Assembly (NCBI RefSeq): GCF_023721795.1
Contig: NZ_JAMQYE010000002.1
Location: forward strand, 372,001 to 436,000
DNA: 64,000 bases
DNA from: Zeimonas sediminis
GTDB taxonomy: Bacteria > Pseudomonadota > Gammaproteobacteria > Burkholderiales > Burkholderiaceae_E
Direction of reading: 5' to 3'
Shown piece by piece: positions 1 through 8,670 of this stretch (position 1 is its first letter; every line of letters starts with the position of its first letter). Below the pieces are notes generated by a model. The model made no database searches and was not told the DNA's origin. It saw only the letters and a program-made list of their open reading frames with translations. The translations under genes and the position numbers were made by a program.

Positions 1-333
1 CGGCGTGTCGATCGCTGACGCATGCGGGTGCACCAGCCCGGGCCAGGTCGGGTCGTAGAGCCACAGTGCGCTGCCGCAGCGGCTGCAGAAGCTGCGCTCG
101 CCGGTGCTGAGGCTGCCGTCGTCCAGCCGGGCGCGGTAGACCGACAGGTTCTCCTCGCCGGTCACCTTCAGGCTTCGCCGGTCGGCGCCCAGGTTGATCG
201 CGTAGCCGCCGCCGCCGGCCGTCTTGCGGCAGATCGAGCAGTAGCAGCGCATGAAGGGATACGGGGACGCGGCGGTCACGGTGAAGCGCACCGCGCCGCA
301 GTGGCAGGATCCGTTCAGCTTCATCGGCTTCAT
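1..333 (-). CDS. GFA-family (glutathione-dependent formaldehyde-activating-like) protein, partial
   Basis: Minus-strand reading from ATG at 333 gives MKPMKLNGSCHCGAVRF and continues off the left edge, so the C-terminus is missing. The zinc-binding pattern of the GFA/CENP-V fold is visible: a SCHCGAVRF motif, then CYCSICRK about 20 residues later, and FCSRCGSALW further on. These cysteines coordinate zinc in this family. Many members are only called glutathione-dependent formaldehyde-activating by homology, so the substrate is unknown. A purine-rich GGAGAAG lies just upstream of the start and serves as ribosome-binding site. The adjacent EamA gene on the same strand starts further away and need not be co-transcribed. 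Confidence 0.85.
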   Translation of the reverse strand, partial: MKPMKLNGSCHCGAVRFTVTAASPYPFMRCYCSICRKTAGGGGYAINLGADRRSLKVTGEENLSVYRARLDDGSLSTGERSFCSRCGSALWLYDPTWPGLVHPHASAIDTP

Positions 334-365
334 GGTCTTCTCCGGCAGGCGCGGGACGACCGAGC

Positions 366-1247
366 CTACTTCGGCGCGGCCGGCCTGAGCAAGGCAAGCG
401 AGAGCGCCGACGCGCTGCACGCCATCGCCAGCCATTGCAGCGGCCCCAGCGGCTCGCCGTGCACGATCGCGCCCGAGACCATCGCGACCACCGGCACCAT
501 CACCGACGACAGGCCGGCCACGTTCGCCGGCAGCAGGCCCACGATCGAGAACCAGATCACGTTGCCTATCGTGATCGGCACCAGCACGATGTAGGCGATC
601 ACCGCGATCGACTGCCAGCTCGGCACGAACCAGTCGTGGTCGCCGAAGGCCGCCGCGCCGACCAGGATCGGCCCCGAGGTCACCAGCAACTGCCAGCCGG
701 TCAGCACCGTGGTCGGCACCGGCACCGGCCTGCGCTTGAGCAGCAGCGTGCCGACCGCCCAGCCCAGCCCGGCGAGCAGGCCCAGCGCGAGCCCCAGCGG
801 CGCGTCGGCGTAGGCGCCGAAGTTCGGCACCATCAGCAGCACGACGGCGGCTGCGCCGAGCGCCACCGCCAGGATCAGCCGCGGCGTCAGGCGCTCGCCG
901 AGCAGGGCCCACGAGATCAGCGCGGCCCACAGCGGCATCGTGAAGCCCAGCACCGCCGCCTGCCCCGACGGGATGATGATCGCCGCGTAGGTGCTGGCCA
1001 GGTTCCAGACGACCAGGTAGACCAGCGAAGCGGCGACGACCACCGGCCAGTGCTCGCGCGGGATCGCGAGCGACTGGCCGCGGGCCCGCGCGACCGACAG
1101 CAGGATCAGCCCCGAGGCGGGCATCGCGATCGCCCGGAAGGTCCAGACCGAAATCTCGCGCATCGCCAGCGGGAACATCGGCCAGTTCGTCCCCCAGATC
1201 AGCGTCAGGGCGGCGAGCAGGATCAGCGCGCGGTTGCGGGTGGTCAT
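366..1247 (-). CDS. EamA/DMT-family membrane transporter
   Basis: A 293-residue hydrophobic protein with about ten membrane segments, the usual length and topology of the drug/metabolite transporter superfamily with two EamA repeats. The N-terminal signature ALTLIWGTNWPMF and a second-half GWAVGTLLLKRR segment fit the family. The reading frame stays open far upstream, but that extension is low-complexity shadow sequence. The start is placed at MTTRNRALILL because a family-typical first membrane helix follows directly. Substrate cannot be told from sequence; relatives export amino acids or other small metabolites across the inner membrane. It lies divergent to the BASS-type gene, and 82 bp separate the two start codons. 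Confidence 0.85.
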   Translation of the reverse strand: MTTRNRALILLAALTLIWGTNWPMFPLAMREISVWTFRAIAMPASGLILLSVARARGQSLAIPREHWPVVVAASLVYLVVWNLASTYAAIIIPSGQAAVLGFTMPLWAALISWALLGERLTPRLILAVALGAAAVVLLMVPNFGAYADAPLGLALGLLAGLGWAVGTLLLKRRPVPVPTTVLTGWQLLVTSGPILVGAAAFGDHDWFVPSWQSIAVIAYIVLVPITIGNVIWFSIVGLLPANVAGLSSVMVPVVAMVSGAIVHGEPLGPLQWLAMACSASALSLALLRPAAPK

Positions 1248-1329
1248 TGGCGGGAAGCGCGGCGGTTCGGCCGAAAACGGGATGCGGGCCGGCGCTCGCC
1301 GTGCCGGCACGAGCCCGCTCGCCCGGAGA

Positions 1330-2310
1330 ATGGGAGAAGATCGGTCATTCTGCCCTTTCCGTTCGCCGGCCCACGAATTGCGAAGCTTTCTCGGAATCCT
1401 CGGCCGCTGGGCGCGCTGGGCGCTGCCGGCCGGCGTGTTCGTCGGCGTCGCCCTGCCCGACCTGGCGGCGCTGCTGCGCCCGCTGCTGAGCGCCGCAGTG
1501 ATCGGCACGCTCACCGCGGTGCTGCTGCGGCTCGACTGGGAGCACCTGGGCGCGGCGCTTCGCCGGCCGGCGCTTCCGGCGGCGATCGCCGCCTGGCAGC
1601 TGCTCGCCTCGCCGCTGATCGCCTGGGGCGCGAGCCTGCTTCTCGGCCTGCCGCCCGACCTGCGGCTGCTGCTCGTGCTGCAGGCCGCCGCGCCGCCGAT
1701 CGGCTCGGCCGCGGTGTTCGCGATGATCCTGGGGCTCGACGGCGTGCTGGCCGTCGTCGCCACGGTCGCGACCACGCTGCTGCTGCCGCTCACGCTGACG
1801 CCGCTGGTCGGCCTGCTGTTGCCCGGCGCCGGCGTCGAGGTCGACCTCGCCGCCTTCTTCGCCCGGGTCACCGCGCTGGTGCTGCTGCCCTTCGCGCTCG
1901 CCTGGGGCCTGCGGCGCCTGCTCGGCATGCAGCGGCTCGCCCGCAACGGCGACCTGCTCGGCGGCGTCAACGTGCTGCTGCTGGTCGTGTTCGCGATCGC
2001 CGTGATGGACGGCGTGACCGACAGGCTGCTGCGCGAGCCGGCCTTCATCGGCATGCTGCTCGCGCTGGCCTGCGTGGCGACGGCGCTGTTGCACGTCGCC
2101 GGCTACCTGCTGTTCCGGCGCGCCGGCGTCGCCTCCGGCTATGCGGCCGCGATCATGAGCGGCAACCGCAACATGGGCCTGATGCTGGTGGTGACCGCCG
2201 GCACCGCCGGCGAGGCCTTCTCGCTGTACGTGGGAATCGCCCAGGTCCCGATGTACTTCGCGCCCCTGCTGCTCGCCCCCTTCCTGCGGCGAAGCTTGCG
2301 CCGGCGCTGA
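1330..2310 (+). CDS. BASS-type (bile acid:sodium symporter/ArsB-like) membrane transporter
   Basis: A 326-residue polytopic membrane protein. Features of the bile acid/sodium symporter superfamily include the paired-helix segment AAPPIGSAAVFA in the first half and SGNRNMGLMLV in the second, the site where the discontinuous helices cross. The ATG at 1330 is chosen because the hydrophobic core begins about 30 residues later and CCGGAGA precedes it. An upstream in-frame start at 1234 would add a non-hydrophobic 32-residue leader overlapping the divergent EamA gene. Relatives carry bile acids, organic anions or pantoate; the substrate here is not identifiable. Confidence 0.75.
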   Translation: MGEDRSFCPFRSPAHELRSFLGILGRWARWALPAGVFVGVALPDLAALLRPLLSAAVIGTLTAVLLRLDWEHLGAALRRPALPAAIAAWQLLASPLIAWGASLLLGLPPDLRLLLVLQAAAPPIGSAAVFAMILGLDGVLAVVATVATTLLLPLTLTPLVGLLLPGAGVEVDLAAFFARVTALVLLPFALAWGLRRLLGMQRLARNGDLLGGVNVLLLVVFAIAVMDGVTDRLLREPAFIGMLLALACVATALLHVAGYLLFRRAGVASGYAAAIMSGNRNMGLMLVVTAGTAGEAFSLYVGIAQVPMYFAPLLLAPFLRRSLRRR

Positions 2311-2353
2311 GCCGGCCGGCGCGCGGAGCGACTCCCGCCGCGGCCAGGCGCGC

Positions 2354-2563
2354 TCAGCGCGCGCCGGGATCGAGCCGGGCCGCGTCGATCGCCGCGCCCA
2401 CCCTCGCGGAATCGCCGACCTCCTCGGCCAGCAGCAGGCAGAGGCGGGCCAGGAACAGCGACTCGCGCTCGGCCCCGGCCTCGGTGACGGCCTGGCAGAT
2501 CCGGGTGTAGGCGTCGTCGCGCTCGGCCTCGGTCAGCGTTGGTCGGTTCATCGTCGCGTTCAT
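2354..2563 (-). CDS. DUF2783 domain protein
   Basis: A 69-residue helical protein with the features of DUF2783: a Thr/Glu-rich start, DDAYTRI, and LFLARLCLLLAEEVGD. Members are almost always encoded directly after an FAD-dependent aromatic monooxygenase, as here. Its ATG overlaps the stop codon of that gene by four bases (ATGA at 2560-2563), so translational coupling is expected. A second in-frame ATG at 2551 is possible, but the overlap favours 2563. Function is unknown; an accessory or stabilising role for the monooxygenase is an inference from the constant pairing. Confidence 0.8.
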   Translation of the reverse strand: MNATMNRPTLTEAERDDAYTRICQAVTEAGAERESLFLARLCLLLAEEVGDSARVGAAIDAARLDPGAR

Positions 2564-4320
2564 CCTGTGAGCGCCGGCTGCGCCGGGCCGGCGGCGGGCG
2601 ACCCGAGGGCGCGGGCGAGCGCCGCGATCACCGCCTGCGCGTCGATCGCGCGCCAGCGGGCGCAGACGTTGCCGTCGGGCCGGAGGAGCCAGGCACTTCC
2701 GGGCCTGGCATCGTAGAGCGCCGCGAAGCGCCCGGACGCGTCGACCGCATCCGCCGCGGCCGTGCCCTCGCCGCCCGCAGGAGCGATCGTGACCACCGCC
2801 AGGCCGCAACCCGGCGGCGAATCGGCGAGGATCCGCGCCGCGTCGCCGGCCGGGCCGGCACCTCCTCCGTAGCAAAGCAGGGTGAAGCCGTCGCCGGGCA
2901 GCTGCGTCAGGTGAACGACCGCGCCCGCGGCGTCGCGCAGCGGACACTCGGCGAGCGCCTCGCCGGGCGCGCCCGCGGAGGCCCCGAATTCGCCGGGCCG
3001 GTCCGGCGTATTGAGCGGGGAATCCGGGTACGGAATAGAACTGGATTGCCTCGGATTGATCAGCGAGCGCAGGGCCGGATGTCCGGCCGCCAGCGAGAGC
3101 ACCGCGTCGCGCATCAGCTCGAAGCCGCGCGAGGGCGGCGCCATGAACTCGGTGCTCTTCGTGGCCTGCGCGATGTTCTGCCGCCAGGCATGGCGGCGCT
3201 CGAGCGAATAGCTGTCGAGCAGGCGCTCGGACCCGCCCGGGGGCAGGCCGCCGCGCGCTCCGTTGCCGCCCGCCGCCCGAGCGAGCTTCCACGCCAGGTT
3301 CCAGGCGTCCTCGAAGCCGCTGTTCAGGCCGCGCACGCCGAAGATCGGCACCAGGTGCGCCGCGTCGCCGGCGAACAGCACCCGGCCGTGGCGATAACGC
3401 TCGAGAGACACCGCGCTCGCGCGGTACATGCTGATCCAGATCGCCTTCCAGTCGCCGGTGAAGCCGAGCATCGCGAGCTGGGCCCGGATCACCGGCAGCA
3501 CGTTCTCGGGCCGCACCGCCTCGTCGGGATCCTCGTCGGGCCGCAGCTGGTAGTCGATGCGCCACAGGTCGTCGGGCTGGCGGTGCATCAGCACGGTGCG
3601 CCCCGGATTGGCCGGCGGATCGAACCAGGCGAGCCGCTCGGTGGGCAAACCGAGGTCGGCCTCGATGTCGGCGATCACGTAGCGGCCCTCGTAGCTGGTG
3701 CCCGACATCTTCAGGCCCAGCTGGTCCCGGACCAGGCTGCGCGCGCCGTCGCAGGCGACCAGCCAGTCGGCGTGGACCGCGTAGCGCCGGCCCGCGGCTT
3801 CCAGCGCCAGCTCGACGCCGTGGTCGCCGGCGCTCACTGCCAGGACGCTCGTGCCCCAGCGGACCTCGACCAGCTCCGGGTGCTTCGCGATGCCGTCGAG
3901 CAGGAACTGCTCGATGTAGTACTGCTCGATGTTGGTCATCGGCGCGAGCCGCTGGTCGGCGTCGTGCGGCATCAGGAAGCGAAGCACCTCGGTGTCGCGC
4001 CAGAAGCTGCGACCGCCCGTCCAGGCCAGTCCCTTGTCGACGAAGGCCGGCAGCACGCCCAGCCGATCCAGGATCTCGAGGCTGCGTCGCGACAGGCAGA
4101 TCGCCCGGCTGCCGACGCAGACCGTCTCGTCCGCCTCGACGACCAGCGAGGGCACGCCCAGGCGCGCGAGGCCGAGCGCCACCGCCAGCCCCACCGGGCC
4201 GCCGCCCGCGACCACCACCCTGTGACGCGTGGCCTCCCGCCCGTCGCGCAGCGCAGGCAGGCGCGCCGGGTGGCGCCGGTATTCGAAGGCCCCGAGCCGA
4301 TCGGGTGTCCGGAGCTGCAT
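2560..4320 (-). CDS. FAD-dependent aromatic monooxygenase (MhpA/PheA-like)
   Basis: A 586-residue group A flavin monooxygenase. It has the dinucleotide-binding VVVAGGGPVGLAVALGLA near residue 40, the conserved ACDGARSLVRDQLG motif near residue 190, and RVLFAGDAAHLVPIFGVRGL that binds the FAD ribityl chain. The C-terminal third is the thioredoxin-like domain typical of MhpA (3-(3-hydroxyphenyl)propionate hydroxylase) relatives. Such enzymes use NAD(P)H and oxygen to hydroxylate phenolic acids. No ring-cleavage genes are nearby, so the substrate is open. The start is set at MQLRTPDRLG; the frame is open upstream but that part is antisense to coaBC. Confidence 0.88.
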   Translation of the reverse strand: MQLRTPDRLGAFEYRRHPARLPALRDGREATRHRVVVAGGGPVGLAVALGLARLGVPSLVVEADETVCVGSRAICLSRRSLEILDRLGVLPAFVDKGLAWTGGRSFWRDTEVLRFLMPHDADQRLAPMTNIEQYYIEQFLLDGIAKHPELVEVRWGTSVLAVSAGDHGVELALEAAGRRYAVHADWLVACDGARSLVRDQLGLKMSGTSYEGRYVIADIEADLGLPTERLAWFDPPANPGRTVLMHRQPDDLWRIDYQLRPDEDPDEAVRPENVLPVIRAQLAMLGFTGDWKAIWISMYRASAVSLERYRHGRVLFAGDAAHLVPIFGVRGLNSGFEDAWNLAWKLARAAGGNGARGGLPPGGSERLLDSYSLERRHAWRQNIAQATKSTEFMAPPSRGFELMRDAVLSLAAGHPALRSLINPRQSSSIPYPDSPLNTPDRPGEFGASAGAPGEALAECPLRDAAGAVVHLTQLPGDGFTLLCYGGGAGPAGDAARILADSPPGCGLAVVTIAPAGGEGTAAADAVDASGRFAALYDARPGSAWLLRPDGNVCARWRAIDAQAVIAALARALGSPAAGPAQPALTG

Positions 4321-4401
4321 CCCCTCTCCTGCGAGCCGCTTTTCTTCTCGAAGCGCAAGATTAACAGCGCGGCCCGCCCGGGGGCGCCCGCCCGGCCGAT
4401 G

Positions 4402-4410
4402 TGCTATACA
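4402..4410 (+). promoter_or_regulatory. Candidate extended -10 element of coaBC, very close to the start codon
   Basis: TGCTATACA reads as an extended -10 (TGn plus TATACA, 5 of 6 matches to TATAAT). It ends 6 nt before the coaBC ATG, so transcription would begin at or next to the start codon. No -35 match and no Shine-Dalgarno sequence is visible. Confidence 0.45.
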
Positions 4411-4416
4411 GCGCCC

Positions 4417-5622
4417 ATGAAGCTCGAAGGCAAACGAATCCTGCTCGGGGTCACCGGCGGCGTGGCCGCCTTCAAGGCCGCCTTCCTGGCCCGCGAGCTG
4501 CAGCGCCGCGGCGCCGCGGTGCAGGTCGCGATGACCGAGGCCGCCACCCACTTCGTGGGCACCGCCACCTTCCAGGCGCTGACCGGCCAGCCGGTGTTCA
4601 CCGACCAGTGGGACACGCGCATCGACAACGGCATGGCCCACATCGAGCTGTCGCGCGCGGCCGACGCGCTGCTGGTCGCGCCGGCCAGCGCCGACTTCCT
4701 GGCCAAGCTCGCCAACGGCCTGTGCGACGACCTGCTGTCCACGCTGTGCCTGGCGCGCGACTGCCCGCTGGTCGTGGCGCCGGCGATGAACCGGCAGATG
4801 TGGGCGCATCCGGCCACGCAGCGCAACGTCGCGCGACTGCGCGACGACGGCGTGAGCTTCTTCGGCCCCGACTCGGGCGACCAGGCCTGCGGCGAGACCG
4901 GCGAGGGCCGGATGCTCGAGGCCGAGGACCTCGCCGAGGCGATGGAAGCCTTCTTCGTGCCGAAGCGGCTGGCCGGGCGCCGCGTGCTGCTCACCGCCGG
5001 GCCGACCTTCGAACCGATCGACCCGGTGCGCGGCATCACCAACCTGTCGTCGGGGCGCATGGGCTTCGCGATCGCGCGCGCCTGCCGGCAGGCCGGCGCC
5101 GAGGCGGTGCTGGTGGCCGGCCCCACGGCCCTGCCCACGCCGATGGGCGTGACGCGAATCGACGTGACCACCGCCGAGCAGATGCACCGCGCGGTGATGC
5201 GCGAGCTCGACGCCGGCCGCTTCGACGTCTTCGTGGCGGTGGCCGCGGTGGCGGACTGGCGGGTCGCGAACCGCAGCGCCAGCAAGCTGAAGAAGACCGA
5301 CGGCGGCGGACCGCCAGCGCTCGAGTTCGCGCAGAACCCGGACATCCTCGCCGAGGTCGCGCGCCGGCCCGACGCTCCCTGGTGCGTCGGCTTCGCCGCC
5401 GAGAGCGAGGACCTCGAGGCCAACGGCGCCGCCAAGCGCGAGAAGAAGGGCGTGCCGCTGCTGGTCGGCAACATCGGCCACGAGACCTTCGGGCGCGACG
5501 AGAACGAGTTGCTGCTGATCGATGCCGCGGGCAGCCGAAAGCTCCCGCGCGCGAGCAAGGACGCATTGGCGGCCGAACTGGTCGCCGAGATCGCGACCCG
5601 GTTGCCGAAGGCCCGCGCGTGA
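4417..5622 (+). CDS. coaBC: Bifunctional phosphopantothenoylcysteine decarboxylase / phosphopantothenate-cysteine ligase
   Basis: A 401-residue two-domain enzyme making two steps of coenzyme A synthesis: CTP-dependent joining of cysteine to 4'-phosphopantothenate (CoaB) and FMN-dependent decarboxylation of the product (CoaC). The N-terminal flavoprotein domain shows [11 protein letters not shown], the HIELSRAAD region with the catalytic histidine, [17 protein letters not shown], and the substrate-recognition APAMNRQMW. The C-terminal ligase begins at [19 protein letters not shown] and carries SGRMGFAIA and the SASKLKK segment that binds substrate phosphate. The length is normal. It heads an operon with a small membrane protein and dut. 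The dfp-dut linkage is common in proteobacteria. Confidence 0.95.
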   Translation: MKLEGKRILLGVTGGVAAFKAAFLARELQRRGAAVQVAMTEAATHFVGTATFQALTGQPVFTDQWDTRIDNGMAHIELSRAADALLVAPASADFLAKLANGLCDDLLSTLCLARDCPLVVAPAMNRQMWAHPATQRNVARLRDDGVSFFGPDSGDQACGETGEGRMLEAEDLAEAMEAFFVPKRLAGRRVLLTAGPTFEPIDPVRGITNLSSGRMGFAIARACRQAGAEAVLVAGPTALPTPMGVTRIDVTTAEQMHRAVMRELDAGRFDVFVAVAAVADWRVANRSASKLKKTDGGGPPALEFAQNPDILAEVARRPDAPWCVGFAAESEDLEANGAAKREKKGVPLLVGNIGHETFGRDENELLLIDAAGSRKLPRASKDALAAELVAEIATRLPKARA

Positions 5623-6083
5623 ACAGGAACGAGGCCCCGCTCGACGCATCGGAGCCGCCGGGCGGGGACTTCGTCCGCTACGTCGAGCAGCTGAATGCGC
5701 GGACGGCCGAGCAGGCGGCCGGCCCGGCCCAGCCTTCCGCGACCGCACGGCCTTCCACCACCGAACGGCCCTCCACGACTGCAGGGCCTCCCGCGACCGC
5801 ACGACCTGCCGGGGCTGCGCGAGCTTCCGCGCCGACGCGGCCCGCCCCGACGACGCGCGCCGGCGAGTACGCCCGGCCGCCTGCACGGCACTGGCCCGCC
5901 GGGCCCGCCCGCGCGCTGGCGCTGGCGGCCGGCGCGTGGTGGCTGATCGGCGCCGGCATCGCGCTGGTCCTGATGTCGGTGCTGGATGGCGGGCCCGCGG
6001 TCGACACGATGCTGCCCGGCCTGCTGGTGCTGGGCACCGGCCTGGTACTCCGAAAGCGCACCACGAAGAAACCGACGAAATGA
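5619..6083 (+). CDS. Unrecognised small membrane protein with hexapeptide repeats
   Basis: A 154-residue protein I do not recognise. It starts at GTG overlapping the coaBC stop (GTGA) and ends overlapping the dut ATG (ATGA), so it is translationally embedded in the coaBC-dut operon. Three parts are visible: a short N-terminal stretch with a hydrophilic helix ([15 protein letters not shown]); a Pro/Thr/Ala/Arg-rich region at about residues 40-81 made of six-residue units such as [12 protein letters not shown] and PATARP; and a C-terminal part with two membrane helices (around [20 protein letters not shown] and [15 protein letters not shown]) followed by a basic tail [10 protein letters not shown]. 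Frame and overlaps on both sides make it very likely real. Confidence 0.7.
   Translation: MNRNEAPLDASEPPGGDFVRYVEQLNARTAEQAAGPAQPSATARPSTTERPSTTAGPPATARPAGAARASAPTRPAPTTRAGEYARPPARHWPAGPARALALAAGAWWLIGAGIALVLMSVLDGGPAVDTMLPGLLVLGTGLVLRKRTTKKPTK
5736..5861 (+). repeat. Imperfect 18-bp tandem repeats encoding hexapeptides
   Basis: Seven in-frame 18-bp units encode [36 protein letters not shown] and APTTRA inside the small membrane protein gene. The first four are most alike at DNA level (for example ACCGCACGGCCTTCC and ACCGAACGGCCCTCC), consistent with recent slippage or duplication. Confidence 0.75.
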
Positions 6084-6526
6084 GACTCGACGTTCGAATC
6101 CTGGACGAGCGGCTGCGCAGCCAGATGCCGCACTACGCGACCTCCGGCAGCGCGGGCCTGGACCTTCGCGCCTGCCTCGACGCGCCGCTCGTGCTCGCGC
6201 CCGGCGACGCCCGGCTGATCCCGACCGGCATGGCGATCCACCTGGGCCACCCCGGCTACGCGGCGATGATCCTGCCGCGCTCGGGCCTGGGCACGAAGCA
6301 CGGCATCGTGCTCGGCAACCTGGTCGGCCTGATCGACTCCGACTACCAGGGGCCGCTGATGGTCTCGTGCTGGAACCGGGGCAACGCGGCCTTCACGATC
6401 GAGCCGATGGAGCGCATCGCGCAGATGATCGTCGTGCCCGTGGTGCAGGTCGAGCTGGACGTCGTCGATTCGTTCGAGGCCAGCGAGCGCGGCGCGGGCG
6501 GCTTCGGCAGCACCGGCAGCCTCTGA
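6080..6526 (+). CDS. dut: dUTP diphosphatase (dUTPase)
   Basis: A 148-residue trimeric dUTPase hydrolysing dUTP to dUMP and pyrophosphate, which keeps uracil out of DNA and feeds thymidylate synthesis. The five family motifs can be followed: SAGLDLRAC (1), [10 protein letters not shown] (2), [11 protein letters not shown] with the catalytic Asp (3), [11 protein letters not shown] (4), and the C-terminal nucleotide-closing [11 protein letters not shown] (5). The ATG overlaps the upstream stop by four bases, so it is co-translated with the coaBC operon. Confidence 0.96.
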   Translation: MRLDVRILDERLRSQMPHYATSGSAGLDLRACLDAPLVLAPGDARLIPTGMAIHLGHPGYAAMILPRSGLGTKHGIVLGNLVGLIDSDYQGPLMVSCWNRGNAAFTIEPMERIAQMIVVPVVQVELDVVDSFEASERGAGGFGSTGSL

Positions 6527-6590
6527 GCGGCCGGCGCGCCGGATTCCGGACGCGGCGCGCGCCCGATCGCCACCTGCCCGAGGTGGCTGT

Positions 6591-6659
6591 CCGCCTTGCC
6601 ATGAAGCGCCTGCCCGCCTTGCCATGAAGCGCCTCCCCTCCCTGCGATGAAGCGCCTGC
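6591..6659 (+). repeat. Three 23-bp tandem repeats carrying a start codon, forming two 8-codon ORFs
   Basis: Units at 6591-6613, 6614-6636 and 6637-6659 each contain ATGAAGCGCCT. Since 23 is not a multiple of three, each ATG lies in a different frame. The first opens MKRLPALP and stops at 6625-6627, overlapping the second ATG as ATGA. The second opens MKRLPSLR and stops at 6648-6650, overlapping the third ATG, which starts the flavodoxin-like gene. Confidence 0.8.
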
Positions 6660-7159
6660 TGATCGTCTGGTGGTCGATGACCGGCGGCACGCGACAACTG
6701 GCCGAGGCCGCCGCGGCCGGCGCGCGCGACGCGCTCGAGCAGGCCGAGGCGAGCGCCGAGGTCCAGGTCGTGCTGGCGCGCGCCGACCATGCCGGCCCCG
6801 ACGACGTGCTCGGCGCGTCGGCGCTGCTGGTGGCGACCCCGGAGAACCTCGCCACGATGGCCGGCGTGAGCAAGGACTTCTTCGACCGATGCTGGTATCC
6901 GGTCCTGGACCGGGTCAACGGCCTGCCCTTCGCGGCGATCGTCTGCGCCGGCTCCGACGGCCAGGGAACGATCCGGCAACTGCAGCGCTTCGCGACCGGC
7001 TGGCGGCTTCGGCAGGTGGCAGATCCGCTGCTGGTGATCACGCACGCGCAGACGCCCGAGGCGATCCTCGCGCCGAAGAGGATTCCGGAAGCCGAACTTG
7101 CGCGGGCCGCCGAGCTCGGGGCGACGCTGGCGGCGGGACTGGCAGTCGGCCTCTGGTAA
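6647..7159 (+). CDS. Flavodoxin-like / NAD(P)H-dependent oxidoreductase family protein
   Basis: A 170-residue protein with the flavodoxin fold. The phosphate-binding loop SMTGGTRQLAE near residue 10 holds the FMN phosphate. ATPENLATMAG near residue 65 and CAGSDGQGTIRQL near residue 105 fit the two flavin isoalloxazine loops. Members act as electron carriers or FMN/quinone reductases; the partner is not evident. The start at 6647 is the third of three repeated ATGAAGCGCCT segments and the only one in frame. Translation probably depends on the two tiny upstream ORFs. The preceding dut gene ends 120 bp upstream. Confidence 0.8.
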   Translation: MKRLLIVWWSMTGGTRQLAEAAAAGARDALEQAEASAEVQVVLARADHAGPDDVLGASALLVATPENLATMAGVSKDFFDRCWYPVLDRVNGLPFAAIVCAGSDGQGTIRQLQRFATGWRLRQVADPLLVITHAQTPEAILAPKRIPEAELARAAELGATLAAGLAVGLW

Positions 7160-7215
7160 CGGCCGCCGGCCGGGCGGGACGCGGCGATCGAGCCGGCGGG
7201 CGCCGGGAGCGAGGG

Positions 7216-8157
7216 TCAGCCCGCCGCGGCCTGTCCGACGATCGTCTCGAGCCTGCGCACGTCCGCCACGAACAGGCGGATGCCCTCGGCCAGCTTGTCG
7301 GAAGCCATCGCGTCCTCGTTGACCGCGAACCGGAAGTGCTTCTCGTCGAAGCGCTCGCGCTCGACCGGCTGCGCCTTCGCGGCCTCGGGGTCGAGCGCGC
7401 GATCGAAGGGCGCGTCGGAGGCCTTCAGCTGCTCGAGCAGCTCGGGGCTGATCGTGAGCAGGTCGCAGCCAGCCAGCGCCAGCACCTGGCCGGTGCTGCG
7501 GAAGCTGGCCCCCATCACCTCGGTCTGGTAGCCGAACTTCTTGAAGTAGGTGTAGATGCGCCGAACCGACTGGACGCCGGGGTCGTCGGCCGGAGCGAAG
7601 TCGACGCCGTCGCGCTTGCGGTACCAGTCGTAGATGCGGCCGACGAAGGGCGAGACCAGCGTGACGCCTGAGTCGGCGCAGGCAACCGCCTGCGGAAAGG
7701 AGAACAGCAGCGTCAGGTTGCAGCGGATGCCCTCGTTCTCGAGGCGCTCGGCGGCCCGGATGCCCTCCCAGGTGGACGCGACCTTGATCAGCACCCGCTC
7801 GCGGGACACGCCGGCGGCCTCGTACAGGCCGACCAGGGCGTGGGCCTTCGCGATCGTGCCCTCGGTGTCGAAGGACAGCCGGGCATCGACCTCGGTGGAC
7901 ACCCGACCCGGCACGATCGACAGGATCTCGCGGCCGAAACGCACCAGCAAGCGGTCGCACAACGCCTCGACCGGCTCGCCGCGATGGGCGGCCACGGTCT
8001 CCTCGACCAGCGACCGGTACTCGGGCTTCTGGACCGCCTTCAGGATCAGCGACGGATTGGTCGTGGCATCGCGCGGCGCGTAGGCCCGCATCGCGTTGAA
8101 GTCGCCGGTGTCGGCGACCACGGTGGTCCACTGCTTCAGTCTGTCGAGCGCGCTCAT
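7216..8157 (-). CDS. tal: Transaldolase
   Basis: A 313-residue transaldolase of the classic (TalB-like) length. It transfers a dihydroxyacetone unit between sedoheptulose 7-phosphate and glyceraldehyde 3-phosphate in the non-oxidative pentose phosphate pathway. Visible family features are [12 protein letters not shown] near the N-terminus, the Schiff-base lysine in [21 protein letters not shown], and [11 protein letters not shown]. The ATG overlaps the stop of dsbB by four bases (8154-8157), so the two minus-strand genes form one transcript. Confidence 0.96.
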   Translation of the reverse strand: MSALDRLKQWTTVVADTGDFNAMRAYAPRDATTNPSLILKAVQKPEYRSLVEETVAAHRGEPVEALCDRLLVRFGREILSIVPGRVSTEVDARLSFDTEGTIAKAHALVGLYEAAGVSRERVLIKVASTWEGIRAAERLENEGIRCNLTLLFSFPQAVACADSGVTLVSPFVGRIYDWYRKRDGVDFAPADDPGVQSVRRIYTYFKKFGYQTEVMGASFRSTGQVLALAGCDLLTISPELLEQLKASDAPFDRALDPEAAKAQPVERERFDEKHFRFAVNEDAMASDKLAEGIRLFVADVRRLETIVGQAAAG

Positions 8158-8645
8158 CGCGTTCTCCTCAGGCCGGTGCGCAGCGCGGCGATCGACGCGA
8201 GGCACAACAGCGCGAACAGCGCGGCGCTCCAGGCGGCGAACGGCAGCCCGAGCAGCGGCGCGTTCGCATCGGCGCAGGAGGCCGTCGCCTCGAACAGGGC
8301 CGGGAACTTCTCGTCGAGACCGGTGCGCAGCAGGAAACGGTCGGCGAAGGTGTAGGCGCAGGAGTCGGCCTTCGACGCGACGAACTGCTGGTGCAGCGCC
8401 GCCCACACGCCGCCCGCGGCCAGCAGCACGACGAGCGCGCCGGCCAGCGCGAAGGCGGCGCGCACCGGCCGCAGCGCCGCGGCGAGCAGCGCCGCGGCCG
8501 CGACCGCCAGGAAGATCACCCGCTGGAAGGTGCACCAGGCGCAGGGCTCCATCCCGAAGGCGTGCTGAAGCACCAGCGCCAGCGCGACCGCGCCGGCAGC
8601 GAGCACGGCGACTGCGGTGAAGATCGATCCAGGCGAACGCGGCAT
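8154..8645 (-). CDS. dsbB: Disulfide bond formation protein B
   Basis: A 163-residue inner-membrane protein with four predicted membrane helices that reoxidises DsbA and passes electrons to quinone. The first redox pair is in [10 protein letters not shown] after helix 1. The second pair lies in the large periplasmic loop, at DSCAYTF and [10 protein letters not shown]. The Arg after the CxxC motif matches the conserved residue linked to quinone binding. Length fits the family. It is translationally coupled to tal downstream. Confidence 0.93.
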   Translation of the reverse strand: MPRSPGSIFTAVAVLAAGAVALALVLQHAFGMEPCAWCTFQRVIFLAVAAAALLAAALRPVRAAFALAGALVVLLAAGGVWAALHQQFVASKADSCAYTFADRFLLRTGLDEKFPALFEATASCADANAPLLGLPFAAWSAALFALLCLASIAALRTGLRRTR

Positions 8646-8670
8646 TCGGCTCTCGGCTATCGCCGACCGT

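Noticed and set aside
435-2510. A 691-codon plus-strand ORF rich in Arg, Asp and Gln
   Set aside because: It is antisense to the EamA gene and out of frame with the BASS gene; its composition is that of a shadow frame in GC-rich DNA.
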